From an uncultured Ruminococcus sp. (lineage in GTDB: Bacteria; Bacillota; Clostridia; Oscillospirales; CAG-272): DNA of 64,000 nucleotides. The translations under genes and the position numbers were made by a program. This document shows positions 1-8,227 of this stretch, piece after piece. The DNA lies in contig CACZNC010000002.1 in NCBI GenBank assembly GCA_902782445.1, positions 32,080-96,079 of the forward strand, written 5' to 3'. How positions within the stretch are numbered: the stretch's first letter is position 1; every line of letters starts with the position of its first letter. Below the pieces are notes generated by a model that saw nothing but the letters and a program-made list of their open reading frames with translations, did not search any database and was not told where the DNA came from.

Positions 1-571
1 GCTTTGCGATATCGCGGTAGGGGACAAATTCCCCGTTTTTCCAGTAGCATCCCGGCGGGAAGGGGATTACCCGCTCCGTCAGCCCGACGAGGTTTTTCGC
101 CTCTGACGCGAAGAGGATCTTCCCGTCCCTGCCGTATCCGTAAAACAGGGGCCGGATGCCGATGGGGTCCCGCGCGGCGATGAACTCCTTCGTCCGCCCG
201 TCCCAGATCACGCAGGCGAATTCCGCGTCGAGCAGGGGGAACATGCGGGTCCCGTATTCGAACCAGAGGGGGAGGAGGATCTCGCAGTCCGAATCGCTCT
301 CGAACGTATATCCTTTTGCAGAGAGCTGTTCTCTCAGCGCGCCGAAGCCGTAGATCTCCCCGTTGCAGACCGCGAGAGAGCCGTCCCGCTCGAAGGGCTG
401 CATCCCCTCCGGGGTGAGTCCCATGATGGCGAGACGGTGGAAGGCCATGCGGATGCCGTCCTTTTCGAGGATCCGGGAATCGTCCGGTCCCCGGGATTTC
501 GTGCGGTCAAATCCCCCGAGGAAAGCCTCCGGGCAGGCGGAACTCTGATAACAGGTCATGATGGAACACAT
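1..571 (-). CDS. asnB: Asparagine synthetase (glutamine-hydrolysing), N-terminal part, cut by window edge
   Basis: Makes asparagine from aspartate, ATP and glutamine in the cytosol. Only the first 190 or so residues, the class II glutamine amidotransferase domain, are in the window. The start at 571 puts Cys at residue 2 (MCSIM), the N-terminal nucleophile after Met removal. Family motifs follow: RGPDDS near residue 28, a CNGEIYG stretch, SDCEILLPLW, and RDPIGIRPLFYG. The synthetase domain lies beyond base 1. It is the third gene of the leftward glnN-amt-asnB group, so glutamine made by glnN would feed it. A repeat separates it from amt. The identification is firm; full length cannot be judged. 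Confidence 0.9.
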   Translation of the reverse strand, partial: MCSIMTCYQSSACPEAFLGGFDRTKSRGPDDSRILEKDGIRMAFHRLAIMGLTPEGMQPFERDGSLAVCNGEIYGFGALREQLSAKGYTFESDSDCEILLPLWFEYGTRMFPLLDAEFACVIWDGRTKEFIAARDPIGIRPLFYGYGRDGKILFASEAKNLVGLTERVIPFPPGCYWKNGEFVPYRDIAK

Positions 572-597
572 GAATTTACGTCCTCACTGAATAAATT

Positions 598-782
598 GTG
601 CAGCGCAGAGTTATGGAATCTGCTGCGCAAATGTTCAGGGTTATGATCGCTTCGCAAGTGATGATTCGCTGCGCGAAGCCGGGAAAGACACGGCGTTTCA
701 CTCTCACCCAGCGTGCCGGAGGCACTCATCCCTTGCCGCAGGCAATCATACCTGTAAACGCGCGGAGCGTTCATCACTCCTT
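598..782 (-). repeat. Hairpin-array repeat D, copy 1
   Basis: About 180 bases that start directly after the amt stop codon and closely match positions 2519-2696. It is a string of short perfect hairpins such as TTGCTGCGCAA-type and CTTCGCAAG-type stems joined by GTGATGAT-like linkers. Orientation relative to the upstream gene is the same in all three copies. It can be read as a short open frame on both strands, but nothing supports coding. Confidence 0.75.
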
Positions 783-2498
783 TTACTCCACATCCTGCAG
801 GGCGTCGTAGCCTTCTTCGCCCGTGCGCACCTTCACGACATTCTCGACGTCGTAGACGAAGATCTTGCCGTCTCCGATGTGCCCGGTGTAGAGGACCTTC
901 TTCGCCGTCTCGATCACCGCGCGGACCGGGATCTTCGAAACCACGATATCCACCTGCACCTTCGGGAGCAGCGTCGCTTCGACCGCTACGCCGCGGTAGT
1001 ATTCCGTCCGCCCCTTCTGCTGTCCGCAGCCGAGGACGTGGGAGACCGTCATGCCGGTGATGCCGAGGTCGGTCATGGCGTTCTTCAGCGATTCGAACCG
1101 GCTCTCCTTGCAGATGATCTCGATCTTCGTGAACTTCGGCCGTCCTTCCTCAAACGAGGGGACGCGATGCACCGGAACGGCCTCCGCCGGCGGGGTGTCG
1201 CCAGAAACGACGACGGGAGCGGATTCGCTTTCAAGACTGGACGTGTCCGGCGACATGGCGAATCCGGCGTAAGCGGTGAGAAGCCCGTGCTCCGAAACGT
1301 CGAGGCCTTGGATCTCGTCCGCGGGATCGGCCCTCAGTCCGACGGTCTTTTTGAGGACGAAGAAGACGACAGTGATGACGAGAGCCACATAGGCCGCCAC
1401 GGTCACGACGCCGAGAGCCTGCACGCCGAGGAAATGAAATCCGCCGCCGTAGAAGACGCCTTTTTCCGTTGAAACGCCCGTCGCGAAGAAGCCCGTGAGG
1501 ATCGTGCCCAGCGCGCCGCAGATCCCGTGCACCGAGATCGCGCCCACCGGATCGTCGATCTTTGCGACCTTATCGAAGAACTCCACGGAGAAGACGATCA
1601 CCGCGCCGAAGATCAGCCCCATGACCGCCGCCCCGACCGGGGAGACCGCGTCGCATCCCGCCGTGATCCCGACCAGGCCCGCCAGCGCCGCGTTGTAGGT
1701 CATGGAGACGTCGGGCTTCTTGTATCGGATCCACGTCACCGCCAGCGTCGTGCAGCAGGCGACGGCGGCGCAGAGATTGGTGTTGAAGAAGACGAGTCCC
1801 GCGGAAACGACCAGCTCGTCCGAATCCATCCCGACGGTGGACGCGCCGTTGAATCCGAACCAGCAGAACCAGAGGATGAACACGCCGAGGGCTGCGACGG
1901 TCAGATTGTGCCCGAGGATCGCCTTCGGCTTGCCGTCCCGGCCGTACTTGCCGATGCGCGGTCCGAGGATCGCCGCACCGATGCAGGCGCAGACGCCGCC
2001 GACCATGTGGACGCAGGTCGAACCCGCAAAATCGTGGAATCCGAGTTCCGCGAGCCAGCCGCCGCCCCAGATCCAGTGCCCGGAGATGGGGTAGATGAAG
2101 AGCGAGATGCAGAGGGAATAGATGCAGTATGCCGAGAACTTGGTCCTCTCCGCCATGGCCCCGGACACGATGGTCGCGGAGGTCGCGCAGAAGACGGTCT
2201 GGAAGATGGCAAACGCCCAGAGCGGAACGCCCGCTGGGAGGATGTGCCCGTAATCGCCCAGGATGAAGGGATCGATCCGCCCGAAGAGAGCCGTTCCCGA
2301 TCCGAACATGATGCCGAAGCCCACCAGCCAGAACGCCGGGGTGCCGATGCAGAAATCCATGAGGTTCTTCATGAGGATGTTTCCGGTGTTCTTGGCTCGG
2401 GTGAATCCGGCCTCGCACATGGAAAACCCGGCCTGCATGAAGAAGACGAGGGCCGCGCCGAGCAGGACCCAGATGGTGTTGACGGAGGAATATGTCAT
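783..2498 (-). CDS. amt: Ammonium transporter fused to a C-terminal PII signalling domain
   Basis: A membrane ammonia channel (Amt/Mep/Rh, residues about 1-420, eleven predicted helices) joined by an acidic/proline linker to a complete PII (GlnB/GlnK) domain at about residues 455-565. The Amt part keeps the pore residues: Asp in HDFAGS, His in CVHMVGG, His in ISVHGICG. The PII part has KIEIICKESRFESL, the T-loop QQKGRTEYYRG and LPKVQVDIVV. The T-loop Tyr that is uridylylated in enteric PII is Val here, so control is probably by nucleotides and 2-oxoglutarate only. In most bacteria PII is a separate protein that plugs Amt; the fusion puts plug and pore in one chain. It lies between glnN and asnB, probably on the ANTAR-controlled transcript that begins near 4963. 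Confidence 0.93.
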   Translation of the reverse strand: MTYSSVNTIWVLLGAALVFFMQAGFSMCEAGFTRAKNTGNILMKNLMDFCIGTPAFWLVGFGIMFGSGTALFGRIDPFILGDYGHILPAGVPLWAFAIFQTVFCATSATIVSGAMAERTKFSAYCIYSLCISLFIYPISGHWIWGGGWLAELGFHDFAGSTCVHMVGGVCACIGAAILGPRIGKYGRDGKPKAILGHNLTVAALGVFILWFCWFGFNGASTVGMDSDELVVSAGLVFFNTNLCAAVACCTTLAVTWIRYKKPDVSMTYNAALAGLVGITAGCDAVSPVGAAVMGLIFGAVIVFSVEFFDKVAKIDDPVGAISVHGICGALGTILTGFFATGVSTEKGVFYGGGFHFLGVQALGVVTVAAYVALVITVVFFVLKKTVGLRADPADEIQGLDVSEHGLLTAYAGFAMSPDTSSLESESAPVVVSGDTPPAEAVPVHRVPSFEEGRPKFTKIEIICKESRFESLKNAMTDLGITGMTVSHVLGCGQQKGRTEYYRGVAVEATLLPKVQVDIVVSKIPVRAVIETAKKVLYTGHIGDGKIFVYDVENVVKVRTGEEGYDALQDVE

Positions 2499-2518
2499 GG
2501 TAAGCGGTACCTTTCAGA

Positions 2519-2696
2519 AATCTGTAGTTATGGATTTGCTGCGCAAATGATTAGAGTTATGATTGCTTCGCAAGTGATGATTCGCTGCGCGAAGCTGGGA
2601 AAGACGTGGCGTTTCACTCTCACCCAGCGTGCCGGAGGCATTCATCACTTGCCGCAGGCAATCATACCTGTAAACGCGCGGAGCGTTCTTCACTTC
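2519..2696 (-). repeat. Hairpin-array repeat D, copy 2
   Basis: Near-identical to copy 1 over about 175 bases, and it also begins within a few bases of a stop codon (glnN, stop at 2700). It fills nearly the whole glnN-amt gap, so it would be transcribed inside the polycistronic mRNA. Confidence 0.75.
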
Positions 2697-2699
2697 AAT

Positions 2700-4796
2700 T
2701 CAGTTTACACTGAAAAGCAGTTCCCCGTAGGTCGGGAAGGGCCAGTATTCCGCGGAGGTGACGGTCTCCGCCTCGTCGCAGAGAGCGCGCAGAGCCCCCA
2801 TGGCCGAGATCACCGTGTCCCGGATGGCGAAGGACTGGGGACCGGTCTCGGCGATCTCCCGGGCGGCGTCCGCAGCCTTTTCCAGCTCGTCCACCCGCTC
2901 TTCGATCCCGTCGGCCAGAGCGGAGAGCTTTTCGGCCGTTCCGATTTCGTACCGGCAGGCCAGACCCGGGGACACGGCCTTTTTCGCCGCCGCATCCGAA
3001 GCCAGGACCGCCGCGTACTTCCCGACCGCCGGCAGGATCTGCCTTCTCGTCATGTCGATCATGGTGTTCGCCTCGATCAGCACGGTCTTGCAGTAGTTTT
3101 CGAGCATGATCTCGTACCGGGATCTCAGCTCTTCGACGGTGAAGACGCCGTGGGAGGTGAGCATTTTGACGTTCTTCTCGGACAGAAGCTCCGGGAAGCA
3201 GTCGGGCGTCGTGCGGTAGTTCGCCAGCCCCCGGACTTCGGTCGCCTCCCTGATCCACGCGTCGTCGTAGCCGTTTCCGTTGAAGAGGATCCGGCGGTGG
3301 GAGGAGATGACGTCCCGGATCAGCGCGTGCAGGGTCTCTTCAAAGTCCTCCGCGCCCTCGAGCCGGTCAGCGAACTGCTTCAGGCTCTCGGCCACCGCGG
3401 CGTTGAGCATGATGTTCGCGCAGGCGATGGAGTTGGAGGAGCCGAGCATACGGAATTCGAATTTGTTGCCGGTGAAGGCGAAGGGGGAGGTCCGGTTGCG
3501 GTCCGTGGCGTCCCGGCTGAACTTCGGGAGCACGTCGACCCCCAGCTTCATGACGGTCTTCTCCGCCGCGCTGTACGGTCTGTCCGCTTCGATGGCGTCC
3601 AAAATCGCGGTCAGCTCGTCGCCGAGGAACATCGACACCACGGCGGGCGGGGCCTCGTTCGCGCCGAGACGGTGATCGTTTCCGGCCGTCGCCACGGAGA
3701 TCCGGAGCAGATCGGCGTAGTCGTCCACCGCCTGGATGACGGCGCAGAGGAAGGTCAGAAACTGCGCGTTCTCATACGGCGTCTCGCCGGGGGAAAGAAG
3801 GTTGATCCCCGTGTCCGTTCCGATCGACCAGTTGTTGTGCTTGCCGGATCCGTTCACTCCCGCGAAGGGTTTTTCGTGGAGCAGGCAGACGAGCCCGTGC
3901 TTTGCCGCGACCTTCTGCATGATCTCCATCGTGAGCTGGTTGTGGTCCGTGGCGATGTTGGTGGTGGTATAGATCGGCGCGAGCTCGTGCTGGGCGGGGG
4001 CGACCTCGTTGTGTTCGGTTTTCGCGAGGATCCCGAGCTTCCAGAGCTCCTCGTTCAGCTCCTCCATATAGGCGGCGACTCTCGGCTTGATCGCGCCGAA
4101 ATAGTGGTCGTCCATCTCCTGGCCCTTCGGCGGTCTCGTTCCGAAGAGGGTCCGGCCGGTGAACCGCAGATCGGGCCGCTGTTCGTACAGCTTCCGGTCG
4201 ATGAGGAAATACTCCTGTTCCGGTCCCACGGAGGTGGTGACGCGCCTGACGTCCGTGTTCCCGAAGAGCCTGAGAATCCGCAGAGCCTCCCGGTTGATCG
4301 CCTCCATCGAGCGGAGCAGGGGCGTCTTCTTGTCCAGCGCGTGTCCCCCGTAGGAGCAGAAGGCCGTCGGGATGCAGAGGGTCTTTCCCTTGATGAAGGC
4401 GTAGGACGTCGGATCCCACGCGGTGTAGCCCCTCGCTTCAAAGGTGGCTCTCAGACCGCCCGAGGGGAAGGAGGAGGCGTCCGGCTCGCCCTTGATGAGT
4501 TCCTTGCCGGAGAACTCCATGATGACCCCGCCGTCGGGAGCCTTTGCGATGAAGCTGTCGTGCTTCTCCGCCGTGATGCCGGTGAGCGGCTGGAACCAGT
4601 GGGTGAAGTGCGTCGCGCCGCGTTCGACAGCCCAGTCCTTCATCGCCTCCGCAACAGCGTTCGCGACGCCGATATCGAGCTCCGCGCCTTCGTCGATGGT
4701 CTTGCGCAGGGAGGCGTAGACCTTCGCGCTGAGTACCGCTTTCATGACTCTGTCGTCGAATACCATGCTGCCGAATGTATCCGTCAGGTTTTTCAT
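2700..4796 (-). CDS. glnN: Glutamine synthetase, group III
   Basis: ATP-dependent ligation of ammonia to glutamate in the cytosol, the main ammonia-scavenging step. The 698-residue length and lack of similarity in size to the 440-470 residue GSI form identify group III. Visible features are [11 protein letters not shown] (metal-binding Glu pair), [14 protein letters not shown], the GSGKHNNWS stretch around the ammonium/glutamate site, and [11 protein letters not shown]. The start at 4796 is chosen because AAGGAG lies 7 bases upstream; an in-frame extension to 4892 has no ribosome site and would cover the leader terminator. It is first gene of the glnN-amt-asnB group. Transcription starts near 4963 and passes two ANTAR-type hairpin/terminator switches. 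Confidence 0.95.
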   Translation of the reverse strand: MKNLTDTFGSMVFDDRVMKAVLSAKVYASLRKTIDEGAELDIGVANAVAEAMKDWAVERGATHFTHWFQPLTGITAEKHDSFIAKAPDGGVIMEFSGKELIKGEPDASSFPSGGLRATFEARGYTAWDPTSYAFIKGKTLCIPTAFCSYGGHALDKKTPLLRSMEAINREALRILRLFGNTDVRRVTTSVGPEQEYFLIDRKLYEQRPDLRFTGRTLFGTRPPKGQEMDDHYFGAIKPRVAAYMEELNEELWKLGILAKTEHNEVAPAQHELAPIYTTTNIATDHNQLTMEIMQKVAAKHGLVCLLHEKPFAGVNGSGKHNNWSIGTDTGINLLSPGETPYENAQFLTFLCAVIQAVDDYADLLRISVATAGNDHRLGANEAPPAVVSMFLGDELTAILDAIEADRPYSAAEKTVMKLGVDVLPKFSRDATDRNRTSPFAFTGNKFEFRMLGSSNSIACANIMLNAAVAESLKQFADRLEGAEDFEETLHALIRDVISSHRRILFNGNGYDDAWIREATEVRGLANYRTTPDCFPELLSEKNVKMLTSHGVFTVEELRSRYEIMLENYCKTVLIEANTMIDMTRRQILPAVGKYAAVLASDAAAKKAVSPGLACRYEIGTAEKLSALADGIEERVDELEKAADAAREIAETGPQSFAIRDTVISAMGALRALCDEAETVTSAEYWPFPTYGELLFSVN

Positions 4797-4842
4797 GTTC
4801 CGCTCCTTCCGCCCCTTGGTTCGGGCTGTAAAATGAAAGAAA

Positions 4843-4885
4843 GGCAGTGCATCCCCCGGTGAGCGGGAAAGACGCCGTTGCCTTT
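4843..4885 (-). promoter_or_regulatory. glnN leader switch 2: ANTAR-type hairpin overlapping a terminator
   Basis: On the minus strand a 6-bp hairpin (4885-4868) closes a hexaloop AACGGC, with A at position 1 and G at 4, the recognition pattern of ANTAR proteins. Its 3' arm GTCTTT is also part of the 5' arm of a second hairpin (4882-4843) followed by a T-rich tract, so the two folds exclude each other. The base of that terminator stem contains mismatches. Confidence 0.6.
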
Positions 4886-4909
4886 TCTGCATAAATATGT
4901 GGACCCATC

Positions 4910-4961
4910 AAAGAAGAAAGCGCCTCTGCGAAAAACCTCCGCAAAGACGCCGTTGCCCTTG
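4910..4961 (-). promoter_or_regulatory. glnN leader switch 1: ANTAR-type hairpin overlapping a terminator
   Basis: Minus strand: CAAGGGC and GTCTTTG form a 7-bp stem (4961-4942) around loop AACGGC (A1, G4). The 3' arm overlaps an 11-bp terminator stem, GCGTCTTTGCG with CGCAGAGGCGC (4950-4920), followed by a T-rich run to 4910. The hairpin begins one to three bases after the predicted transcription start. ANTAR binding would hold the small hairpin and prevent termination; the regulator is encoded at 11596. Confidence 0.7.
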
Positions 4962-4969
4962 ATGGCATG

Positions 4970-4998
4970 ATTATACACCGGGCGGGGCGAATTGTCAA
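4970..4998 (-). promoter_or_regulatory. Promoter of glnN operon
   Basis: TTGACA (4998-4993), 17-base spacer, TATAAT (4975-4970). Predicted start near 4963. It diverges from the glutamate synthase promoter at 5079. Confidence 0.8.
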
Positions 4999-5008
4999 GG
5001 GGGTCCCT

Positions 5009-5026
5009 TTCGCCGGATTGCACAAA
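5009..5026 (+). promoter_or_regulatory. Shared upstream motif, copy 1
   Basis: The 18-base motif TTCGCCGGATTGCACAAA recurs with one difference at 10191-10208. Each copy ends 51-52 bases before the -35 box of a rightward ANTAR-switch promoter. This copy is also 10 bases upstream of the divergent glnN -35 box. It is a candidate binding site for a DNA-binding regulator not identified in the window. Confidence 0.5.
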
Positions 5027-5043
5027 ATTATGCCAGGATCCTC

Positions 5044-5068
5044 TGCATAAATTTTCGATTTTTATGCA
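5044..5068. promoter_or_regulatory. Palindrome between divergent nitrogen promoters
   Basis: TGCATAAA and TTTATGCA arms separated by 9 bases, ending 10 bases before the -35 box at 5079. TGCATAAA also appears at 4888-4895 and 10201-10208. It looks like an operator, but no protein can be assigned. Confidence 0.4.
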
Positions 5069-5078
5069 CACTCCTCCC

Positions 5079-5108
5079 TTGACAGCCGCGCGGGGGGTGT
5101 GCTATAAT
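5079..5108 (+). promoter_or_regulatory. Promoter of the split glutamate synthase operon
   Basis: TTGACA (5079-5084), 18-base spacer, TATAAT (5103-5108). Predicted start near 5115. Confidence 0.8.
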
Positions 5109-5115
5109 ACGGGCA

Positions 5116-5170
5116 AATGAGCAAAGGCGTTCATTCCGTTTTTTCGGGATGGGCGCGTTTTTATTTTTCG
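5116..5170 (+). promoter_or_regulatory. Glutamate synthase leader: ANTAR-type hairpin and overlapping terminator
   Basis: AATGAGC and GTTCATT (5116-5122, 5129-5135) pair around hexaloop AAAGGC (A1, G4). The alternative fold pairs GCGTTCATTCC (5127-5137) with GGGATGGGCGC (5146-5156), followed by a T-rich tract: an intrinsic terminator just before the ribosome site of the first gene. The anti-terminator hairpin starts at about +2 of the transcript and there is no room for a second hairpin. Confidence 0.75.
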
Positions 5171-5180
5171 GAGGAAGACC

Positions 5181-6284
5181 ATGAAACTGGAAGGAGAGGT
5201 CAGGATCCCCTCGGGCTGCGCCATCGCCGCGGTGATCGACCGGGACGGCGGCCGGATCCCCGGGAATCTCACGGCTGAGGCCATGCGTCCCATGCACGAG
5301 CGCTCCAACGGTCTCGGCGGCGGCTTCGCGGGCTACGGGATCTACCCCGAATACCGGGATTTCTACGCCCTGCATTTCTTTTTCAACGACCGGACGGCGC
5401 GGAAGGACTGCGAGGCGTTTTTGAAGGAACGGTTCGAGATCGTGAAATCCGAGCTGATCCCGACCCGCAAGATCCCCGCGGTCACGGACGAGCCGGTGAT
5501 CTGGCGGTATTTCGTCGATCCGCTGAAATCCGTCCTTCTGTCCGAGCAGGTCGACGAGCGGGAATTCGTCGTGCGGACCGTCATGAAGATCAATACGGAA
5601 AACCGCGGCGGGTACGTCTTCTCCTCCGGAAAGAACATGGGCGCGTTCAAGGCGGTCGGCTATCCCGAGGACGTGGCGGAGTTCTACCGTCTCGAAGAAT
5701 ACGAAGGATATGCCTGGACGGCCCACGGACGCTATCCCACGAACACCCCGGGCTGGTGGGGAGGAGCGCATCCCTTCACCCTCCTCGACTGGTCCGTCGT
5801 GCACAACGGGGAGATCTCCTCCTACGACGCCAACCGCCGGTGGATCGAGATGTTCGGCTACAAATGCACCCTCCAGACCGACACGGAGGTCATCACCTAC
5901 ATCATGGACTATCTGCTCCGGCGGCAGGGACTGACCCTCGAGGAGGCGGCGTCCGTCGTCGCGGCTCCCTTCTGGTCCTCCATCGAACGGGAAGCGGATC
6001 CCGGAAAGCGGGAAAAGCTGAGCTATCTGCGCACGGTCTTCCCCTCCCTGCTGGTCACCGGGCCGTTTTCCATCATACTCGGCTTCGACGGCGGGCTGAT
6101 GGCTCTGAACGACCGGCTGAAACTGCGGTCGATGGTGGTCGGAGAGAAGGGAACGCGGGTGTATATCGCAAGCGAAGAGGCCGCGATCCGCGCAATGGAG
6201 CCGGAGATCGAAACCGTCTTCGCACCCGCGGGCGGAGAACCCGTGATCGTGACCCTGAATCGGAAGGAAGGAGGCGAGGAGTAG
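5181..6284 (+). CDS. gltB: Glutamate synthase, glutaminase domain (archaeal-type GltB fragment 1)
   Basis: Class II glutamine amidotransferase that releases ammonia from glutamine for the synthase subunit. It is 367 residues and starts with a 12-residue leader before Cys13 (IPSGCAI), which would become the N-terminal nucleophile after processing. Other family signs are SNGLGGGFAGYGIY, the AHGRYPTNT segment, DWSVVHNGEISSYDANRR, and TDTEVITY. In most bacteria this domain is the front end of a ~1500-residue GltB; here it is a separate gene, as in many archaea and clostridia. GGAGG precedes the ATG by about 9 bases. The last base of its TAG is the first base of the next gene's GTG, so the two are translationally coupled. 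Confidence 0.88.
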   Translation: MKLEGEVRIPSGCAIAAVIDRDGGRIPGNLTAEAMRPMHERSNGLGGGFAGYGIYPEYRDFYALHFFFNDRTARKDCEAFLKERFEIVKSELIPTRKIPAVTDEPVIWRYFVDPLKSVLLSEQVDEREFVVRTVMKINTENRGGYVFSSGKNMGAFKAVGYPEDVAEFYRLEEYEGYAWTAHGRYPTNTPGWWGGAHPFTLLDWSVVHNGEISSYDANRRWIEMFGYKCTLQTDTEVITYIMDYLLRRQGLTLEEAASVVAAPFWSSIEREADPGKREKLSYLRTVFPSLLVTGPFSIILGFDGGLMALNDRLKLRSMVVGEKGTRVYIASEEAAIRAMEPEIETVFAPAGGEPVIVTLNRKEGGEE

Positions 6285-7789
6285 TGGCGATCGCATATAT
6301 CCAGCCGGAATTTGAAGTCGTGCGGAACGACAGCCGCTGTATCGCCTGCCGGGTGTGCGAGAGACAGTGCGCGAACGAGGTACACCGGTTCGATGCAGAC
6401 CGCGGAATCATGCTTTCGGACGAGACGAAGTGCGTGGACTGCCAGCGGTGCGTGAGCCTCTGTCCGACAAGAGCCCTGAAGATCGTGAAGAACCCGAACG
6501 CCTTCCGGGAGAACGCCAACTGGCAGAGCGCGACAATTAAGGAGATCTACAAGCAGGCATCCTCGGGCGGCGTGCTCCTCTCGTCCATGGGCAATCCGAA
6601 TCCGCTCCCGGTGTACTGGGACAAGATCCTCATCAACGCGTCCCAGGTGACCAATCCCCCCATCGACCCGCTGAGAGAGCCGATGGAGACCCGGGTCTTC
6701 CTCGGAAAGAAGCCGGACAAAATCAGGCGCAGGCCGGACGGCTCCCTCGACACTTCCCTGCCGCCCCAGATCGGGCTTTCCATGCCCGTGATGTTCTCCG
6801 CCATGAGCTACGGGTCGATCTCCTACAACGCCCACGCGTCCCTCGCACGGGCGGCGGAAGAACTGGGGATCCTCTACAACACCGGCGAGGGCGGGCTTCA
6901 CGAGGATTTTTACAAATACGGCGCAAACACCGTGGTTCAGGTGGCGTCCGGCCGGTTCGGGGTGCATGAAGACTACCTCGAAGCGGGGGCGGCCATCGAG
7001 ATCAAGATGGGACAAGGCGCGAAGCCGGGGATCGGGGGACATCTGCCCGGGGCGAAGATCGTGGGGGACGTCTCGAAGACCCGCATGATCCCCGAGGGTT
7101 CCGACGCCATCTCCCCCGCGCCGCACCACGATATCTATTCCATCGAGGATCTGAGGCAGCTCGTTCTGTCCCTGAAAGAGGCGACGGAATACAAAAAGCC
7201 GGTGATCGTCAAGGTCGCCGCGGTCCACAACATCGCCGCCATCGCCTCGGGGATCGCCCGGTCCGGCGCGGACATCATCGCCATCGACGGCTTCCGGGGC
7301 GGTACGGGCGCGGCTCCCACCCGCATCCGGGACAACGTGGGCATTCCCGTGGAGCTTGCCCTCGCGTCCGTGGACAGAAGACTGCGGGACGAGGGGATCC
7401 GGGGGGATGTGTCGCTGGTGGTCGGCGGGAGCATCCGGTCGGCGGCGGACGTGGTGAAAGCGGTCGCTCTCGGCGCGGACGCCTGCTACATCGCCACGGC
7501 AGCACTGCTCGCTCTCGGCTGTCACCTCTGCCGGACCTGTCAGACCGGGCGGTGCAACTGGGGAATCGCCACCCAGAGGCCGGAGCTGGTGAAGCGGCTC
7601 AATCCCGACGTCGGCGCGGAACGGCTCGTCAACCTCATGACGGCCTGGCGGCACGAGATCATGGAACTCATGGGCGGCATGGGGATCAACTCCGTCGAAG
7701 CCCTCCGCGGCAACCGCCTCATGCTCCGGGGCGTCGGCATGACGGAAAAGGAACTCGGGATCCTCGGGATCGCCCACGCGGGGGAATAA
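6284..7789 (+). CDS. gltB: Glutamate synthase, ferredoxin plus FMN synthase domain (GltB fragment 2)
   Basis: Central catalytic subunit: converts 2-oxoglutarate and ammonia to glutamate on FMN. It is 501 residues with a GTG start overlapping the previous stop. The N-terminus holds two 4Fe-4S motifs (CIACRVCERQC and CVDCQRCVSLCP, residues about 19-65). The TIM-barrel follows, with FSAMSYGSIS, NTGEGG, IKMGQGAKPGIGGHLPG, IDGFRGGTGAAPT and the CHLCRTCQTGRCNWG cluster near residue 410-425. It lacks the amidotransferase and GXGXG parts, which are encoded separately on either side. This matches the archaeal-type layout, where electrons arrive through small iron-sulfur and flavin partners. Confidence 0.93.
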   Translation: MAIAYIQPEFEVVRNDSRCIACRVCERQCANEVHRFDADRGIMLSDETKCVDCQRCVSLCPTRALKIVKNPNAFRENANWQSATIKEIYKQASSGGVLLSSMGNPNPLPVYWDKILINASQVTNPPIDPLREPMETRVFLGKKPDKIRRRPDGSLDTSLPPQIGLSMPVMFSAMSYGSISYNAHASLARAAEELGILYNTGEGGLHEDFYKYGANTVVQVASGRFGVHEDYLEAGAAIEIKMGQGAKPGIGGHLPGAKIVGDVSKTRMIPEGSDAISPAPHHDIYSIEDLRQLVLSLKEATEYKKPVIVKVAAVHNIAAIASGIARSGADIIAIDGFRGGTGAAPTRIRDNVGIPVELALASVDRRLRDEGIRGDVSLVVGGSIRSAADVVKAVALGADACYIATAALLALGCHLCRTCQTGRCNWGIATQRPELVKRLNPDVGAERLVNLMTAWRHEIMELMGGMGINSVEALRGNRLMLRGVGMTEKELGILGIAHAGE

Positions 7790-7792
7790 AGG

Positions 7793-8224
7793 ATGAAAAG
7801 AGTTTACGTCAACGAAGAGTGGTGCCTCGGCTGCCATCTCTGCGAATATAACTGCGCCTTCGCCAATTCCGGGAAGTCCGACATGGCCTCCGCGCTCAAG
7901 GGGAAGCCGATCTTCCCGCGGATCCACGTCGAAGGTGACGAACGGGTGACCTACGCCGTCTCCTGCCGCCACTGTTCCGATCCGCTCTGCGTGAAGTCGT
8001 GCATCGCCGGGGCGCTTTCCCGGGGGGACGACGGCGTGATCCGGATCGAGAAGACCCGGTGCGTGGGATGCTTCACCTGCGTCCTCGTCTGTCCCTACGG
8101 CGCGCTCGCTCCGTCGGAGGAAGGCGTGATGCAGAAATGCGAGCTGTGTCTCTCGAACGCTTCCGGGGAACCGGCCTGCGTCAGGGGATGCCCGAACCGC
8201 GCGATCGTCTACGAGGAGAGGTAA
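7793..8224 (+). CDS. Multi-cluster 4Fe-4S ferredoxin subunit of the glutamate synthase
   Basis: A 143-residue electron-carrier of the HycB/NapG-like type. Four cysteine groups are visible: CLGCHLCEYNC (residues 11-21), CRHCSDPLCVKSC (61-73), CVGCFTCVLVCPYG (about 91-104) and CELC...CVRGCP near the C-terminus, enough for four 4Fe-4S clusters. It sits between the FMN subunit and the flavin oxidoreductase with gaps of 3 bases each, so it most likely wires the NAD(P)H-oxidising subunit to the synthase. Direct evidence for the partner is only the gene order. Confidence 0.85.
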   Translation: MKRVYVNEEWCLGCHLCEYNCAFANSGKSDMASALKGKPIFPRIHVEGDERVTYAVSCRHCSDPLCVKSCIAGALSRGDDGVIRIEKTRCVGCFTCVLVCPYGALAPSEEGVMQKCELCLSNASGEPACVRGCPNRAIVYEER

Positions 8225-8227
8225 ATC

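Noticed and set aside
556..777. Short open frame across repeat D
   Set aside because: Lies wholly in a repeat made of hairpins; the translation follows the repeat and has no start signal.
1527..4862. Very long open frame on the plus strand opposite amt and glnN
   Set aside because: Low-complexity Arg/Asp/Gly-rich translation, fully antisense to two clear genes; a by-product of GC-rich codon use.
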